Shown piece by piece: positions 7,224 through 19,202 of a stretch of DNA of 64,000 nucleotides. A model generated the notes under the pieces. The model worked only from the letters and a program-made list of their open reading frames with translations. It searched no databases and was not told the DNA's origin. The stretch comes from Sulfuriferula sp047300855 (lineage in GTDB: Bacteria; Pseudomonadota; Gammaproteobacteria; Burkholderiales; Sulfuriferulaceae). How positions within the stretch are numbered: position 1 is the first letter of the stretch; each line of letters opens with the position of its first letter. A program made the position numbers and the translations under genes. The stretch is from assembly GCF_047300855.1 (NCBI RefSeq), contig NZ_CP170197.1, forward strand, positions 1,302,001 through 1,366,000, given 5' to 3'.

Positions 7224-10200
7224 ATGCCCGATCCCGAGTTTATCCATCTCCGCCTGCATTCCGAATACTCCATCAGCGACGGCATCGTACGCATCGACAA
7301 CGCGGTGCAACGCGCCGTGGCGGATGCCATGCCTGCGCTGGCCTTAACCGACCTATCCAATTTATTCGGGATGGTGAAATTTTATCAATCTGCGCGCAGC
7401 CAGGGCGTCAAACCCATCCTGGGCTGCGACGTGTGGATGAGCAATGACTCCGATCGCGATCGGCCCAGTCGCCTTTTGCTGCTGGCGCAAAACCGCGACG
7501 GCTTTCGCCGCCTGTCTGAATTGCTGACCCGCGCCTACCGTGAAAACATGTATCGCGGTCGTGCGGAACTGCGCCAGGCATGGTTTGGTGAAAGCGGTAC
7601 CGCCGGGCTGATTGCCCTGTCCGGCGCGCAATTGGGTGATGTGGGGCAGGCGCTGCTGGCGGGTAATAAGGACGCGGCGCAAGCCGTGGCCAGCCGCTGG
7701 GCAGCGCTGTTCCCCGATCGCTATTACCTGGAAATCCAGCGCAGCGGCCATGTCGAGGCTGAAAACTGTCTGCAGGCCACGCTGCCGTTGGCGCTGGCAC
7801 TGGATTTGCCGGTGGTGGCTACCCATCCCATACAGTTTCCTGAACGCCAGGATTTCAAGGCGCACGAGGCGCGCGTGTGCATCGCGGAAGGCGCATTGCT
7901 GGCCGATCGTCGCCGTCCGCGCATGTTTACCGAGGAGCAGTATTTCAAAACCCGGGCGGAAATGACGGCGCTGTTCGCCGATATTCCCGAAGCGCTGACC
8001 AACAGCGTAGAAATCGCCAAACGCTGCTCGCTGAGCATGGAGCTGGGAAAAAGCATGCTGCCGCAATTCCCCACGCCGGCGGGCATGACACTCGATGAGC
8101 ACTTGCGGGAACGCTCCCAGGAAGGCCTGGCTGGGCGCATGGCGTTGCTGTACCCAGACGTTGCCGAACGCGACAAACGCTACCCGGAATATCAGGAACG
8201 TCTGCAATTCGAGCTCGGCACCATTATCCAGATGGGTTTCCCCGGCTATTTTTTGATCGTGGCAGACTTTATCAACTGGGCCAAAAATAACGGTGTGCCG
8301 GTGGGGCCGGGACGTGGCTCCGGTGCGGGTTCATTGGTGGCTTATGTGCTTGGCATTACCGACATCGACCCGATCCCGTACGACCTGCTGTTCGAGCGAT
8401 TCCTGAACCCGGAGCGGGTGTCCATGCCCGACTTCGACGTGGATTTCTGCCAGGACGGGCGCGAACGCGTTATCAACTACGTCAAGGACAAGTACGGGCG
8501 CGAGGCCGTATCGCAGATCGTGACCTTTGGCACCCTCGGCTCCAAGTCGGTGATCCGCGACGTCGGGCGCGTGCTGGACATGCCCTATCTCCTGTGCGAC
8601 CAGCTCTCCAAACTGGTGCCGATTGAGGGAGTCAAGCCGGTCTCGTTGCAAAAAGCCCTGGAAACCGAACCGCAACTCAAGGACCGTTACGATAACGAGG
8701 AAGACGTGCGCGAGTTGTTCGACCTGGCGCAAAAGCTGGAAGATCTGACCCGCAACGTTGGCATGCATGCAGGCGGGGTGCTGATCGCGCCGGGCAAGCT
8801 TACCGATTTTTGCCCGCTCTACATTGCCGAAGGCTCGGATTCTGCCGTGTCGCAGTTCGACAAGGACGATGTGGAAAAAGCGGGTCTGGTGAAATTCGAC
8901 TTCCTTGGCCTGCGCACGTTGACCATTCTTGATTGGGCAATGCGTTATGTCGCAGCATTGTCGCCCGATGGCAAAGCACCATTCAGCCTGGAAACCCTGC
9001 CATTGAATGATCGGCGCAGCTACGCGCTGCTGAAGGCCTGCAATACCACAGCGGTATTCCAGCTCGAATCGCGCGGCATGAAAGACTTGATCCGGCGTCT
9101 GCAGCCGGATTGTTTCGAGGACGTGGTGGCGTTGGTGGCACTGTTCCGTCCCGGTCCGCTGGAGTCGGGCATGGTGGACGACTTCATCAACCGCAAACAC
9201 GGCAAGGCACGTGTGGACTACATGCATCCCACGCTGGAAGACACCCTCAAGCCCACCTACGGCGTGATCGTTTATCAAGAGCAGGTGATGCAGATCGCCC
9301 AGGTCATGGGCGGTTATACGCTGGGCTCGGCCGATTTGCTGCGTCGTGCCATGGGTAAGAAAAAGGCTGAAGAGATGGCCGAGCACCGTGATATTTTCGT
9401 CAACGGTGCGGTAGCCAAAGGAATCGATGCCAAGCAGGCTACTTACATCTTCGACTTGATGGAGAAGTTCGCCGGCTATGGCTTCAATAAATCACACTCG
9501 GCCGCCTATGCACTGGTCGCTTATCACACGGCCTATCTAAAGGCCCACTATCCGGCGGCATTCATGGCCGCCACCTTATCCGCGGATATGGATGCCACGG
9601 ACAAGGTGAAAAATTTCTACGAAGATACCCTGGCCAATGGTCTGGAGGTATTGCCGCCGGATATCAACCTGTCCGGTTACCGCTTTGCCCCGGAAAACGA
9701 CAAACAGATCCGCTATGGTCTGGGTGCAGTTAAAGGGACCGGCGAGGCAGCGATCAGCGCCATTGTTGCGGCACGCGAAAAAGACGGTCCATTTAAGGAT
9801 CTGTTCGATCTTGTACGGCGTGTGGACAAGCGCAGTGTGAACCGGCGCACGTTAGAATCACTGATTCGGGCGGGAGCGTTCGACAGCCTGAACGATCATC
9901 GCGCGGCGCTGCTGGCTTCAGTCGGTATGGCGCTGGATCTGGCCGAGCAGGCAGCGGCTGATATCAATCAGGTTAGCCTGTTTGGTGATCTCGACAATCA
10001 TCCGGACAGTCAACCATCTCTGGCGGATGTTCCGCGCTGGCACGAGAAAGAAAAATTGCTGCAGGAAAAAACCGCTTTGGGGTTTTATTTCAGCGGGCAT
10101 CCGTTCGATGCGTATGCGCCCGAACTGGCCGGGCTGGCTAAACTGCGCCTGAAGGATGTTGCACCCAGTCCTCAGCCGGTATTGCTGGTAGGCATTATCT

Positions 10201-10670
10201 CGGCGTTGCGCGCGCAGATGACGCGGCGCGGAAAAATGGCCTTTGTCCAATTGGACGATGGAACAGCAACGCTCGAAGTGCCGGTCTTCAATGAGGTATT
10301 CGAGCGGCATCGCGAGTGGCTCAAGGAAGACCGCTTGTTGTTGGTAGAAGGCAAGGTGTCGAAAGACGATTACTCGGGTGGTCTGCGCGTAATGGTGGAC
10401 AAGCTCTACGACCTCGCCGCTGCGCGTACCCGTTATGCAAAATCGCTCAAGCTTGCCATGAACGGACAATCCAGCGCTGGCAAACTATTGGACATACTGC
10501 AGCCGTACCGCTCCCAGGAAGGCGGTTGCCCGGTACGAATTGCATATCACAATGGCCCGGCTGCCTGCGAACTGGCACTGGGCGACAACTGGCGCGTGGA
10601 ACTGCATGATGGTTTGCTCGAAGTGCTGAATGGCTGGTTAAGCCGCGATAATGTTCGAGTCGAGTTCTGA
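7224..10670 (+). CDS. dnaE: DNA polymerase III alpha subunit
   Basis: 1148-residue replicative polymerase. Order: PHP domain (HLRLHSEYSISDG), palm with PVGPGRGSGAGS and the catalytic PDFDVDFCQDGR aspartates near residue 400, a third catalytic Asp in KFDFLGLRTL, fingers, a helix-hairpin-helix region (KFAGYGFNKSHSAAYA), an OB-fold near residues 990-1070 and a C-terminal tau-binding region. Length is normal for DnaE1. It is transcribed alone and ends in a strong terminator. Confidence 0.97.
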   Translation: MPDPEFIHLRLHSEYSISDGIVRIDNAVQRAVADAMPALALTDLSNLFGMVKFYQSARSQGVKPILGCDVWMSNDSDRDRPSRLLLLAQNRDGFRRLSELLTRAYRENMYRGRAELRQAWFGESGTAGLIALSGAQLGDVGQALLAGNKDAAQAVASRWAALFPDRYYLEIQRSGHVEAENCLQATLPLALALDLPVVATHPIQFPERQDFKAHEARVCIAEGALLADRRRPRMFTEEQYFKTRAEMTALFADIPEALTNSVEIAKRCSLSMELGKSMLPQFPTPAGMTLDEHLRERSQEGLAGRMALLYPDVAERDKRYPEYQERLQFELGTIIQMGFPGYFLIVADFINWAKNNGVPVGPGRGSGAGSLVAYVLGITDIDPIPYDLLFERFLNPERVSMPDFDVDFCQDGRERVINYVKDKYGREAVSQIVTFGTLGSKSVIRDVGRVLDMPYLLCDQLSKLVPIEGVKPVSLQKALETEPQLKDRYDNEEDVRELFDLAQKLEDLTRNVGMHAGGVLIAPGKLTDFCPLYIAEGSDSAVSQFDKDDVEKAGLVKFDFLGLRTLTILDWAMRYVAALSPDGKAPFSLETLPLNDRRSYALLKACNTTAVFQLESRGMKDLIRRLQPDCFEDVVALVALFRPGPLESGMVDDFINRKHGKARVDYMHPTLEDTLKPTYGVIVYQEQVMQIAQVMGGYTLGSADLLRRAMGKKKAEEMAEHRDIFVNGAVAKGIDAKQATYIFDLMEKFAGYGFNKSHSAAYALVAYHTAYLKAHYPAAFMAATLSADMDATDKVKNFYEDTLANGLEVLPPDINLSGYRFAPENDKQIRYGLGAVKGTGEAAISAIVAAREKDGPFKDLFDLVRRVDKRSVNRRTLESLIRAGAFDSLNDHRAALLASVGMALDLAEQAAADINQVSLFGDLDNHPDSQPSLADVPRWHEKEKLLQEKTALGFYFSGHPFDAYAPELAGLAKLRLKDVAPSPQPVLLVGIISALRAQMTRRGKMAFVQLDDGTATLEVPVFNEVFERHREWLKEDRLLLVEGKVSKDDYSGGLRVMVDKLYDLAAARTRYAKSLKLAMNGQSSAGKLLDILQPYRSQEGGCPVRIAYHNGPAACELALGDNWRVELHDGLLEVLNGWLSRDNVRVEF

Positions 10671-10688
10671 GCCGGACTCTATGCAAAT

Positions 10689-10718
10689 AAAAAACGGGTG
10701 GTTTTCCACCCGTTTTTT
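10689..10718 (+). terminator. Intrinsic terminator of dnaE
   Basis: Hairpin CGGGTGG / CCACCCG with a four-base loop, flanked by six A and six T. Because it already ends dnaE transcription, the second plus-strand terminator 170 bases downstream must serve another transcript. Confidence 0.9.
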
Positions 10719-10819
10719 ATTTATTCAATAAATCAAATAGATAATGATTTCTGATCGATCTGTGCAAGAAATTTTCGAAAATTAATTGACATGAAAGTAA
10801 TAATATTAGAAAATTCTTA

Positions 10820-10921
10820 TAACGCTGATCTTCAGCTCTTTCCCAAGAGCTCAGTGTTGTCTCCTCCTCCTCCTTAATAAGAGGATTTCGCCCGGCAGCG
10901 TTACGCGCCGGGCATTTTTTT
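10820..10921 (+). ncRNA. Candidate small RNA with CUCCU-repeat loop
   Basis: The 305-base gap between dnaE and the HPP gene holds its own plus-strand terminator but no plausible plus-strand gene. Upstream of it lie a perfect 7-bp hairpin with a 4-base loop (AGCTCTT-TCCC-AAGAGCT, 10834-10851) and the tract TCTCCTCCTCCTCCTT (10860-10875), complementary to Shine-Dalgarno sequences, followed by AATAAGAGGA, which could partly pair back with it. A TTGACA box lies at 10786-10791, but no strong -10 is spaced correctly, so the 5' end is uncertain. Tandem CUCCU loops are known in anti-SD small RNAs of other proteobacteria. Calling this one is inference. Confidence 0.4.
10890..10921 (+). terminator. Intrinsic terminator of the candidate small RNA
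   Basis: Stem GCCCGGC / GCCGGGC with a 10-base loop, followed by ATTTTTTT on the plus strand and no A-run before it, so it terminates rightward transcription only. Confidence 0.85.
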
Positions 10922-10975
10922 GTCCTGAATTTCAAGAAAGATCCGGTCAGCTAAGCCGGTTTGGCATGCGGGAAA

Positions 10976-11680
10976 TCATTTATCCCTCAGCATTTCGCCG
11001 GGATGCGCATGCTCTGTCGCCAGATTGTAAACACGCAATAAATCTTCTTCGCTCACGTCTATGTAGGACTGAATTTCCGACAAGGCGTAGACCAAGTCAC
11101 TGTGCCGAATAAGATATTTCTCGGGTAGATGCAGATGGGATTCCACTTCCGCTATGTGAGCTTCCTGTTTAGCGCGAAACAGATGGTTAAAGACCATCGC
11201 TGCCACTACCAGAATGCCGGCATTCACCAGGATGGGAAAAAGTGCATAGCCGAACCCCATCGCGTGAATCTCCGGTCCGCCCATCACTGCGATAAAAGCA
11301 GTGGCACCGCCCGGCGGATGGATGCAATGCAAGTAGTACATACAAACAATGGACAGTCCGAGTGCCAGCGGTGTGGCAATGAATAGATTGGGTACCAGCC
11401 ACGCACATGCAATCCCGATCAGTGCAGAGCTAACATGCCCCCCCAGAACTGCCCACGGCGTGGAAAATGCGCTATGCGGGGCGGCAAAAAGCAATACGGC
11501 ACTGGCGCCCATCGATGCTACGATCAAAATTGCATGATGGCCCGGAACCCACTGGCTGGTCCATAGCGTCAGGGCAATACCCACTGCGCCACCCAAGCCG
11601 GAAATCCATTTTTCACGGTGACCGGGCAAGGGCAACTGGTGCGAGGGAGTAATGCCAAGGTTTTTCATTATGTACTTCAT
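10976..11680 (-). CDS. HPP-family integral membrane protein
   Basis: 234 residues. The signature HCIHPPGGATAF follows the second or third of about four transmembrane helices; the last 60 residues are cytoplasmic and charged (DLVYALSEIQSYIDVSEEDLL). The family is named for its HPP motif. A plant member has been linked to nitrite transport, but the bacterial role is not established. It is a single gene on the minus strand; the ATG at 11680 or the second Met four codons later could be the start. Confidence 0.85.
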   Translation of the reverse strand: MKYIMKNLGITPSHQLPLPGHREKWISGLGGAVGIALTLWTSQWVPGHHAILIVASMGASAVLLFAAPHSAFSTPWAVLGGHVSSALIGIACAWLVPNLFIATPLALGLSIVCMYYLHCIHPPGGATAFIAVMGGPEIHAMGFGYALFPILVNAGILVVAAMVFNHLFRAKQEAHIAEVESHLHLPEKYLIRHSDLVYALSEIQSYIDVSEEDLLRVYNLATEHAHPGEMLRDK

Positions 11681-11773
11681 TGATGACGATGCTTTATACG
11701 ATAGTGTTGGATAGTTTTACGCGAATAGCGACTGGATCGGTTGGTTAAGCCGTTTGACCCCGTGGCGCGCGAA

Positions 11774-12418
11774 TCAGGTTTGCTGCGGCGCATCAGCCTG
11801 TTGTTCTGGTGCTGCCTGTATAAAAGCGGGCTGAGCCATGCAATGGCGATAGATCCGATCGATACGTGGATAAGCCGCGATATCGCAGCCTGCGCGCGCT
11901 GCACTCCATACCTGGGGTACCAGGCAACAATCGGCCAAGGTGGGTTGGTTACCAAAGCAGTAAGGCGCGTCGTCCTGGCGTGCGAGTAAACACTCCACGA
12001 TGTCAAAACCCTGTTCTACCCAGTGCCGGTACCAGATATTTTTCTGCTCTTCGGTCACGCCCAGAATGTTTTTCAAATACAGTTGCACCCGCAGGTTGTT
12101 GACGGGGTGGATATCACAGGCAATGACATTAACCAGTTCCAGTACTCGCGCACGTTGTAGCGGATCTGCGGGAGTCAGGCGGGGCTCCGGATAGCGGCTA
12201 TCAAGATAATCGAGAATGGCCAGTGATTGGCCGAGGCAGACATCCCCATCGACCAGCACCGGGACGCCGCCTGAAGGATTGCGGTCAAGGAATGCCTGCT
12301 GGTGTTGCTCGCCGGCGCGCAGATTTACGGCTCGATATTCATAGCTAACCCCTTTGAGCGCAAGAGCGATACGGACCCGGAAAGCGGTTGAACTGCTGAA
12401 AAAACTGAAGAGTTGCAT
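11774..12418 (-). CDS. maiA: Maleylacetoacetate isomerase / zeta-class glutathione S-transferase
   Basis: 214 residues. The N-terminal thioredoxin-fold half carries the zeta-class SSSTAFRVRIALALKG motif with the catalytic Ser region, then NPSGGVPVLVDG (cis-Pro) and QSLAILDYLD; the C-terminal half is all-helical. The ATG at 12418 has AGGAG eight bases upstream and is preferred to the open frame reaching 12493. The enzyme isomerises maleylacetoacetate to fumarylacetoacetate in Tyr/Phe or gentisate breakdown. No other gene of that pathway is beside it; a broken LysR gene lies divergently. Confidence 0.85.
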   Translation of the reverse strand: MQLFSFFSSSTAFRVRIALALKGVSYEYRAVNLRAGEQHQQAFLDRNPSGGVPVLVDGDVCLGQSLAILDYLDSRYPEPRLTPADPLQRARVLELVNVIACDIHPVNNLRVQLYLKNILGVTEEQKNIWYRHWVEQGFDIVECLLARQDDAPYCFGNQPTLADCCLVPQVWSAARAGCDIAAYPRIDRIYRHCMAQPAFIQAAPEQQADAPQQT

Positions 12419-12664
12419 GGTATGGCTCCTGTAATGTATCCAAGCTTGTGATCCACCTGGCGCTGAGCGAATTGTCCTTTGAGGCAAGATCAAACGCCGG
12501 TTTTGATATCCCGTCGATGTGTGCTCCGGGGGGTAATGGTCCAGATCCGAGGGCGCCGTCCTTGATGTCGACCTTGAAAGCGCCTGAAAGTCAGGCAGTT
12601 TAAGATGCTTTTATTTATAATAAAAACGAAATATTATGATGCTTTGTATCGGAATTATCGATAG

Positions 12665-13550
12665 ATGGATATAGAACAGGCGCGCACTTTTCTCCATGTG
12701 GTCGCCATAGGGAATTTTCTGGGCGCCGCCGAAAAACTACACGTTACCCAATCTACTGTGAGTGTCCGCATCCAGAATCTGGAAAGGAAACTGGGCGCAA
12801 AATTATTCAGCCGGGGCAAGCAGGGTGCGGCATTGACGGCGGCGGGGCAGCGCTTCGTGCGCCACGCTCAGACGCTGGTGCGCACCGCGGATATCGCCAG
12901 GCAGGATGTGGGTTTGCCCGATGGATATTCGGGCGGCTTGACCGTCAGCGGACGGATCGCTTTATGGGAAGGTTTTTTATCACGCTGGGTGGCATGGATG
13001 CGAGAAACTGCTCCAGCGGTTTCCTTGCGCCTGGAGATCGGTTTCGAGCCAGGATATCATGCAGGGTCTGGTGCAGAACACACTGGATATCGGCTTGATG
13101 TACACGCCCGAAGCACGTCCGGGACTAGGCCTGGAGCGCTTGTTTGATGAAACACTGATATTGGTAACGACCGACAGGATGCGCCCCTGGCCCGATCCCG
13201 GTTATGTCCATGTGGACTGGGGCACGGAATTCTTTCACCAGTTCTCCCTGCATTTTCCTGACCATCCGCCCCCGGCGCTGAGCGCAAATGTTGGCTGGCT
13301 GGGCATCCAGCAACTGCTGACATCGGGTGGTTCGGCGTACTTTCCGCTGCGTATGGTTCGCACGCTTCTTGCCAAAAACCGCTTGCACCGTGTGCCTGAC
13401 ATCCCTCATTTTTCGGTGACTGCGCACATGGTGTATCCCCTGTCACGCAATGATGATTTTCTGCAGCAGGCGCTGGCGGGTTTACGGCTGCTGGGGCGGG
13501 AGGAGCGGCGTGGACAGACTATGGATACAGATATCAGCCTAAGCCTCTGA
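12665..13550 (+). pseudogene. LysR-family regulator split by a frameshift
   Basis: Two adjacent frames together make one full LTTR of about 295 residues. Frame one (12665-13147) encodes the winged HTH (HVTQSTVSVRIQNLERKLG) and the first part of the effector domain up to LRLEIGFEP. Frame two picks up near 13045 with DIMQGLVQNTLDIGLMY and continues to 13550. The shift lies in GAGCCAGGATATC, where one extra base (for example a doubled G) explains it. Divergence from maiA suggests it once regulated that gene. A sequencing error is possible. Confidence 0.82.
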
Positions 13551-13563
13551 AGATGGCGCGAAT

Positions 13564-13587
13564 GCCGGCAAGATGGCTTTTGCCGGC
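13564..13587. terminator. Hairpin between the lysR pseudogene and metG
   Basis: GCCGGCAA / TTGCCGGC, a perfect 8-bp stem with an 8-base loop between two convergent genes. It lacks a T-run on either side, so termination is only suggested by its place. Confidence 0.4.
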
Positions 13588-13617
13588 GCAGGGAACAGGA
13601 AAAAAGGCATGACCGTC

Positions 13618-15663
13618 TTATTTCACTCGCATTCCGGGCACTGCGCCGTCATCCGGCGACAGGATATACAACCCCGGCGTTTCGCCTGAAGCGGCCAATA
13701 CCATGCCTTCGGAAACGCCGAATTTCATCTTGCGCGGCGCCAGATTGGCGACCATCACGGTCATGCGGCCGATCAGTTTTTCCGGATCGTAGGCGGATTT
13801 GATGCCGGCAAAAACATTGCGGGTTTTGCCTTCGCCGATGTTCAGGGTCAGACGAATCAGCTTGTCCGCGCCTTCCACGTGCTCCGCGTTGACGATTTTT
13901 GCCACGCGCAGGTCGATCCTGGCGAAATCATCTACCGTGATGGTGTCGGCTATCGGGGCGATGGAGTGGGCTTGTGCCTCGGCGTGCCGTGCCGGAGAGT
14001 GGGTCTCAGCCGCAGGTTCCAGGCTTTGCTGGTTGGCAGCCACCAGGGCGTCGACCTGCTTCTGCTCGACACGCGTCATCAAGTGGCTGTAGGCGTTGAT
14101 GCTGTGGTTGGTCAGTAGCGTGCCGGCATCCGTCCAGGTCAGCGCGGCGATATTGAGGAAGGATTCTACCTCGGTGGCGAGCTTGGGCAGCACTGGTTTG
14201 AGATAAAGTGTGAGCAGTCGGAACAGGTTGACGCTGACCGAGCAGACTTCATGCAACAGCGCCTCGCGGCCTTCCTGTTTGGCCAGTTCCCAGGGTTTGT
14301 TGTCGTTGACGTACTGATTGGCCAGGTCGGTGAGGCGCATGATTTCGCGCAACGCTTTGCCGTATTCGCGCGTCTCGTAGCATTCGCCGACGAGCGTGGC
14401 GGCGTGCTGAACTTCGCCGAGCAATTCCGAGGCGGGCAGGCTGGCAGCCAGTTTGCCGTCAAAGTGCCTGGCGATGAAACCCGCGGTGCGGCTGGCGATA
14501 TTGATGTATTTACCCACCAGGTCGCTGTTCACCCGGGCGACAAAGTCGGCCAGATTCAGATCCAGGTCTTCCATGCTGCCGTTGATCTTGGCGGCGTAGT
14601 AGTAGCGCAGCCATTCCGGGTTCATGCCGCTGGCTAGGTAGCTTTCAGCGGTGATGAAGGTCCCGCGCGACTTGGACATCTTGGCGCCGTTGACGGTGAG
14701 AAACCCGTGCGCAAACACGCCGTTCGGAGTGCGGTAGCCGGCGTTTTTCAGCATGGCCGGCCAGAACAGGGCGTGGAAATAAAGGATGTCCTTGCCGATG
14801 AAGTGGTATAGCTCGGTGCCGGAATTACTGTGCCACCAGGCGTCAAAGTCCAGGTTTTTTTCCGCCGCGAGCTTTTTGAAGCTGGCCATATAGCCGATAG
14901 GTGCGTCCAGCCAGACATAAAAATACTTGCCCGGCGCGCCGGGGATTTCAAAGCCGAAGTAGGGCGCGTCGCGCGAAATGTCCCAGTTTTGCAGTCCTGC
15001 GGAAAACCATTCGTCCAGCTTGTTGGCAGCCTCCTGCTGGAGTGCGCCGGAGCGTGTCCATTCGCGCAGGAACGCTTCGCAGGCACCGAGCTTGAAGAAG
15101 TAATGCTCGGATTCGCGCCGTACCGGCGTGCTGCCGGACACAGCCGACACCGGGTTGACCAGGTCGGTGGGCGTATAGGTCGCGCCGCATACCTCGCAGC
15201 CGTCGCCATACTGGTCCTGCGCGCCGCATTTTGGGCACTGGCCCTTGATGAAGCGGTCCGGCAGGAACATTTCCCGAACTGGATCGTAGTATTGCTCGAT
15301 GGTCTTTTTCTCGATCAGTCCGGCTTCGCGCAGCTTTAGATAGACCGTGCTGGACAGTTCGCGGTTTTCCTCGGAATTGGTCGAGTGATAACTGTCGAAA
15401 CCGACGTGAAAGCCGGTGAAATCGCGCAGGTGCTCGCCATGCACGCGCGCGATCAATTGTTCCGGCGTGATGCCTTCCTTCTCGGCGCGCAGCATGATGG
15501 GCGTGCCGTGGGTGTCGTCGGCGCATACGTAATAGCATTCATGCCCGTGCATTTTCTGGAAGCGCACCCAGATATCGGTCTGGATGTATTCCACCAGGTG
15601 ACCGAGGTGGATGGCGCCATTGGCGTAGGGCAAGGCGGAGGTGACGAGAATTTTGCGGGTCAT
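13618..15663 (-). CDS. metG: Methionyl-tRNA synthetase
   Basis: 681-residue class I aaRS. HIGH-type motif HLGH at residues 19-22, zinc-binding CPKCGAQDQYGDGCEVCG in the connective domain, GAKMSKSRGT (KMSKS loop), anticodon-binding helices, and a C-terminal tRNA-binding OB domain (DFARIDLRVAKIVNAEHVEGA to the end) that also dimerises the enzyme. It charges both initiator and elongator tRNA-Met. Same strand as the DUF202 and acnA genes upstream, 58 bases after the DUF202 gene. Confidence 0.97.
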   Translation of the reverse strand: MTRKILVTSALPYANGAIHLGHLVEYIQTDIWVRFQKMHGHECYYVCADDTHGTPIMLRAEKEGITPEQLIARVHGEHLRDFTGFHVGFDSYHSTNSEENRELSSTVYLKLREAGLIEKKTIEQYYDPVREMFLPDRFIKGQCPKCGAQDQYGDGCEVCGATYTPTDLVNPVSAVSGSTPVRRESEHYFFKLGACEAFLREWTRSGALQQEAANKLDEWFSAGLQNWDISRDAPYFGFEIPGAPGKYFYVWLDAPIGYMASFKKLAAEKNLDFDAWWHSNSGTELYHFIGKDILYFHALFWPAMLKNAGYRTPNGVFAHGFLTVNGAKMSKSRGTFITAESYLASGMNPEWLRYYYAAKINGSMEDLDLNLADFVARVNSDLVGKYINIASRTAGFIARHFDGKLAASLPASELLGEVQHAATLVGECYETREYGKALREIMRLTDLANQYVNDNKPWELAKQEGREALLHEVCSVSVNLFRLLTLYLKPVLPKLATEVESFLNIAALTWTDAGTLLTNHSINAYSHLMTRVEQKQVDALVAANQQSLEPAAETHSPARHAEAQAHSIAPIADTITVDDFARIDLRVAKIVNAEHVEGADKLIRLTLNIGEGKTRNVFAGIKSAYDPEKLIGRMTVMVANLAPRKMKFGVSEGMVLAASGETPGLYILSPDDGAVPGMRVK

Positions 15664-15721
15664 GGGAGTCGATTTTTCATTGGACGGGAGAGGGTTTTCG
15701 TATCGCAGCGATACGCGAAAT

Positions 15722-16093
15722 TTATTTCAGCCCCATGGTCAGGTAGGCGGACAGCACCATGCCAAGCACGGCGAGTAACAAGGTGGAAAGCGCCGCCATG
15801 TTGACCCAGTAACCGTCCGGAATTTCCACCGGCTTGAGGGTGCGCAGCACACGCCGGTACTGGATCACCGCGAGTACGGCCATCAGGCTGCCGAGCAGAA
15901 TGAAACCCAGTCCCACCCAGAACGAGATGCCGCGCTCCAGATGCTGGGGCATCTGTGGCGCGAGCATGTGCAGGAACAGGCCGAAGCGCTCGACCACAAA
16001 GCCGAATGCCATCAGCGTGAGGCAAGTGCGGTTCCAGGCCAGCAGCGTGCGCTCGGCGGCGAAAAATACGCGTGGATCGTTCAGGTCGGACAT
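15722..16093 (-). CDS. DUF202-family (YidH-like) inner-membrane protein
   Basis: 123 residues with the DUF202 signature (FFAAERTLLAWNRTCLTLMAFGFVVERFGLF) and three hydrophobic helices near residues 20-40, 60-82 and 98-120. The function of the family is unknown. It lies 11 bases after acnA on the same strand, probably in one transcript. Confidence 0.88.
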   Translation of the reverse strand: MSDLNDPRVFFAAERTLLAWNRTCLTLMAFGFVVERFGLFLHMLAPQMPQHLERGISFWVGLGFILLGSLMAVLAVIQYRRVLRTLKPVEIPDGYWVNMAALSTLLLAVLGMVLSAYLTMGLK

Positions 16094-16104
16094 GGCTTAG
16101 CCGC

Positions 16105-18948
<2,844 letters not shown>

Positions 18949-19096
18949 GGTAAAAAAACCCGGGATTGAAATAGCATGATTTTACCGTACTTTGCGAAAC
19001 GAAAATTGCGCACAGTCTGAAGCCGCATGAAGTAGGCCTTTGCAGCGATTGATTCGTGTCATCCAGAAGAATGTACTAACGATCAGGCAGCATATT

Positions 19097-19118
19097 TATT
19101 CTTGATTAGACAAGAATA
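19097..19118. promoter_or_regulatory. Inverted repeat upstream of rpfF
   Basis: Perfect 8-bp arms TATTCTTG / CAAGAATA around a 6-base spacer, 84 bases before the rpfF ATG. It does not match a Clp/CRP site (TGTGA-N6-TCACA). It may be an operator for an unknown repressor; no T-run follows, so it is not a terminator. Confidence 0.4.
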
Positions 19119-19202
19119 TTTACGCCGAAATATTTTTGTGATACCACTGGCAACGCGCACATGCGCCGGCAGAGTCATCCCTCGATATACCAGGAGAAAA
19201 TA

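Noticed and set aside
8331..9386. 351-codon open frame on the minus strand inside dnaE
   Set aside because: It lies wholly opposite well-conserved dnaE sequence; the peptide is His/Gln-rich with no domain. Antisense openness is a by-product of codon bias.
10717..10935. 72-codon minus-strand frame across the candidate small RNA
   Set aside because: It reads through two terminator hairpins and shows no protein-like pattern.
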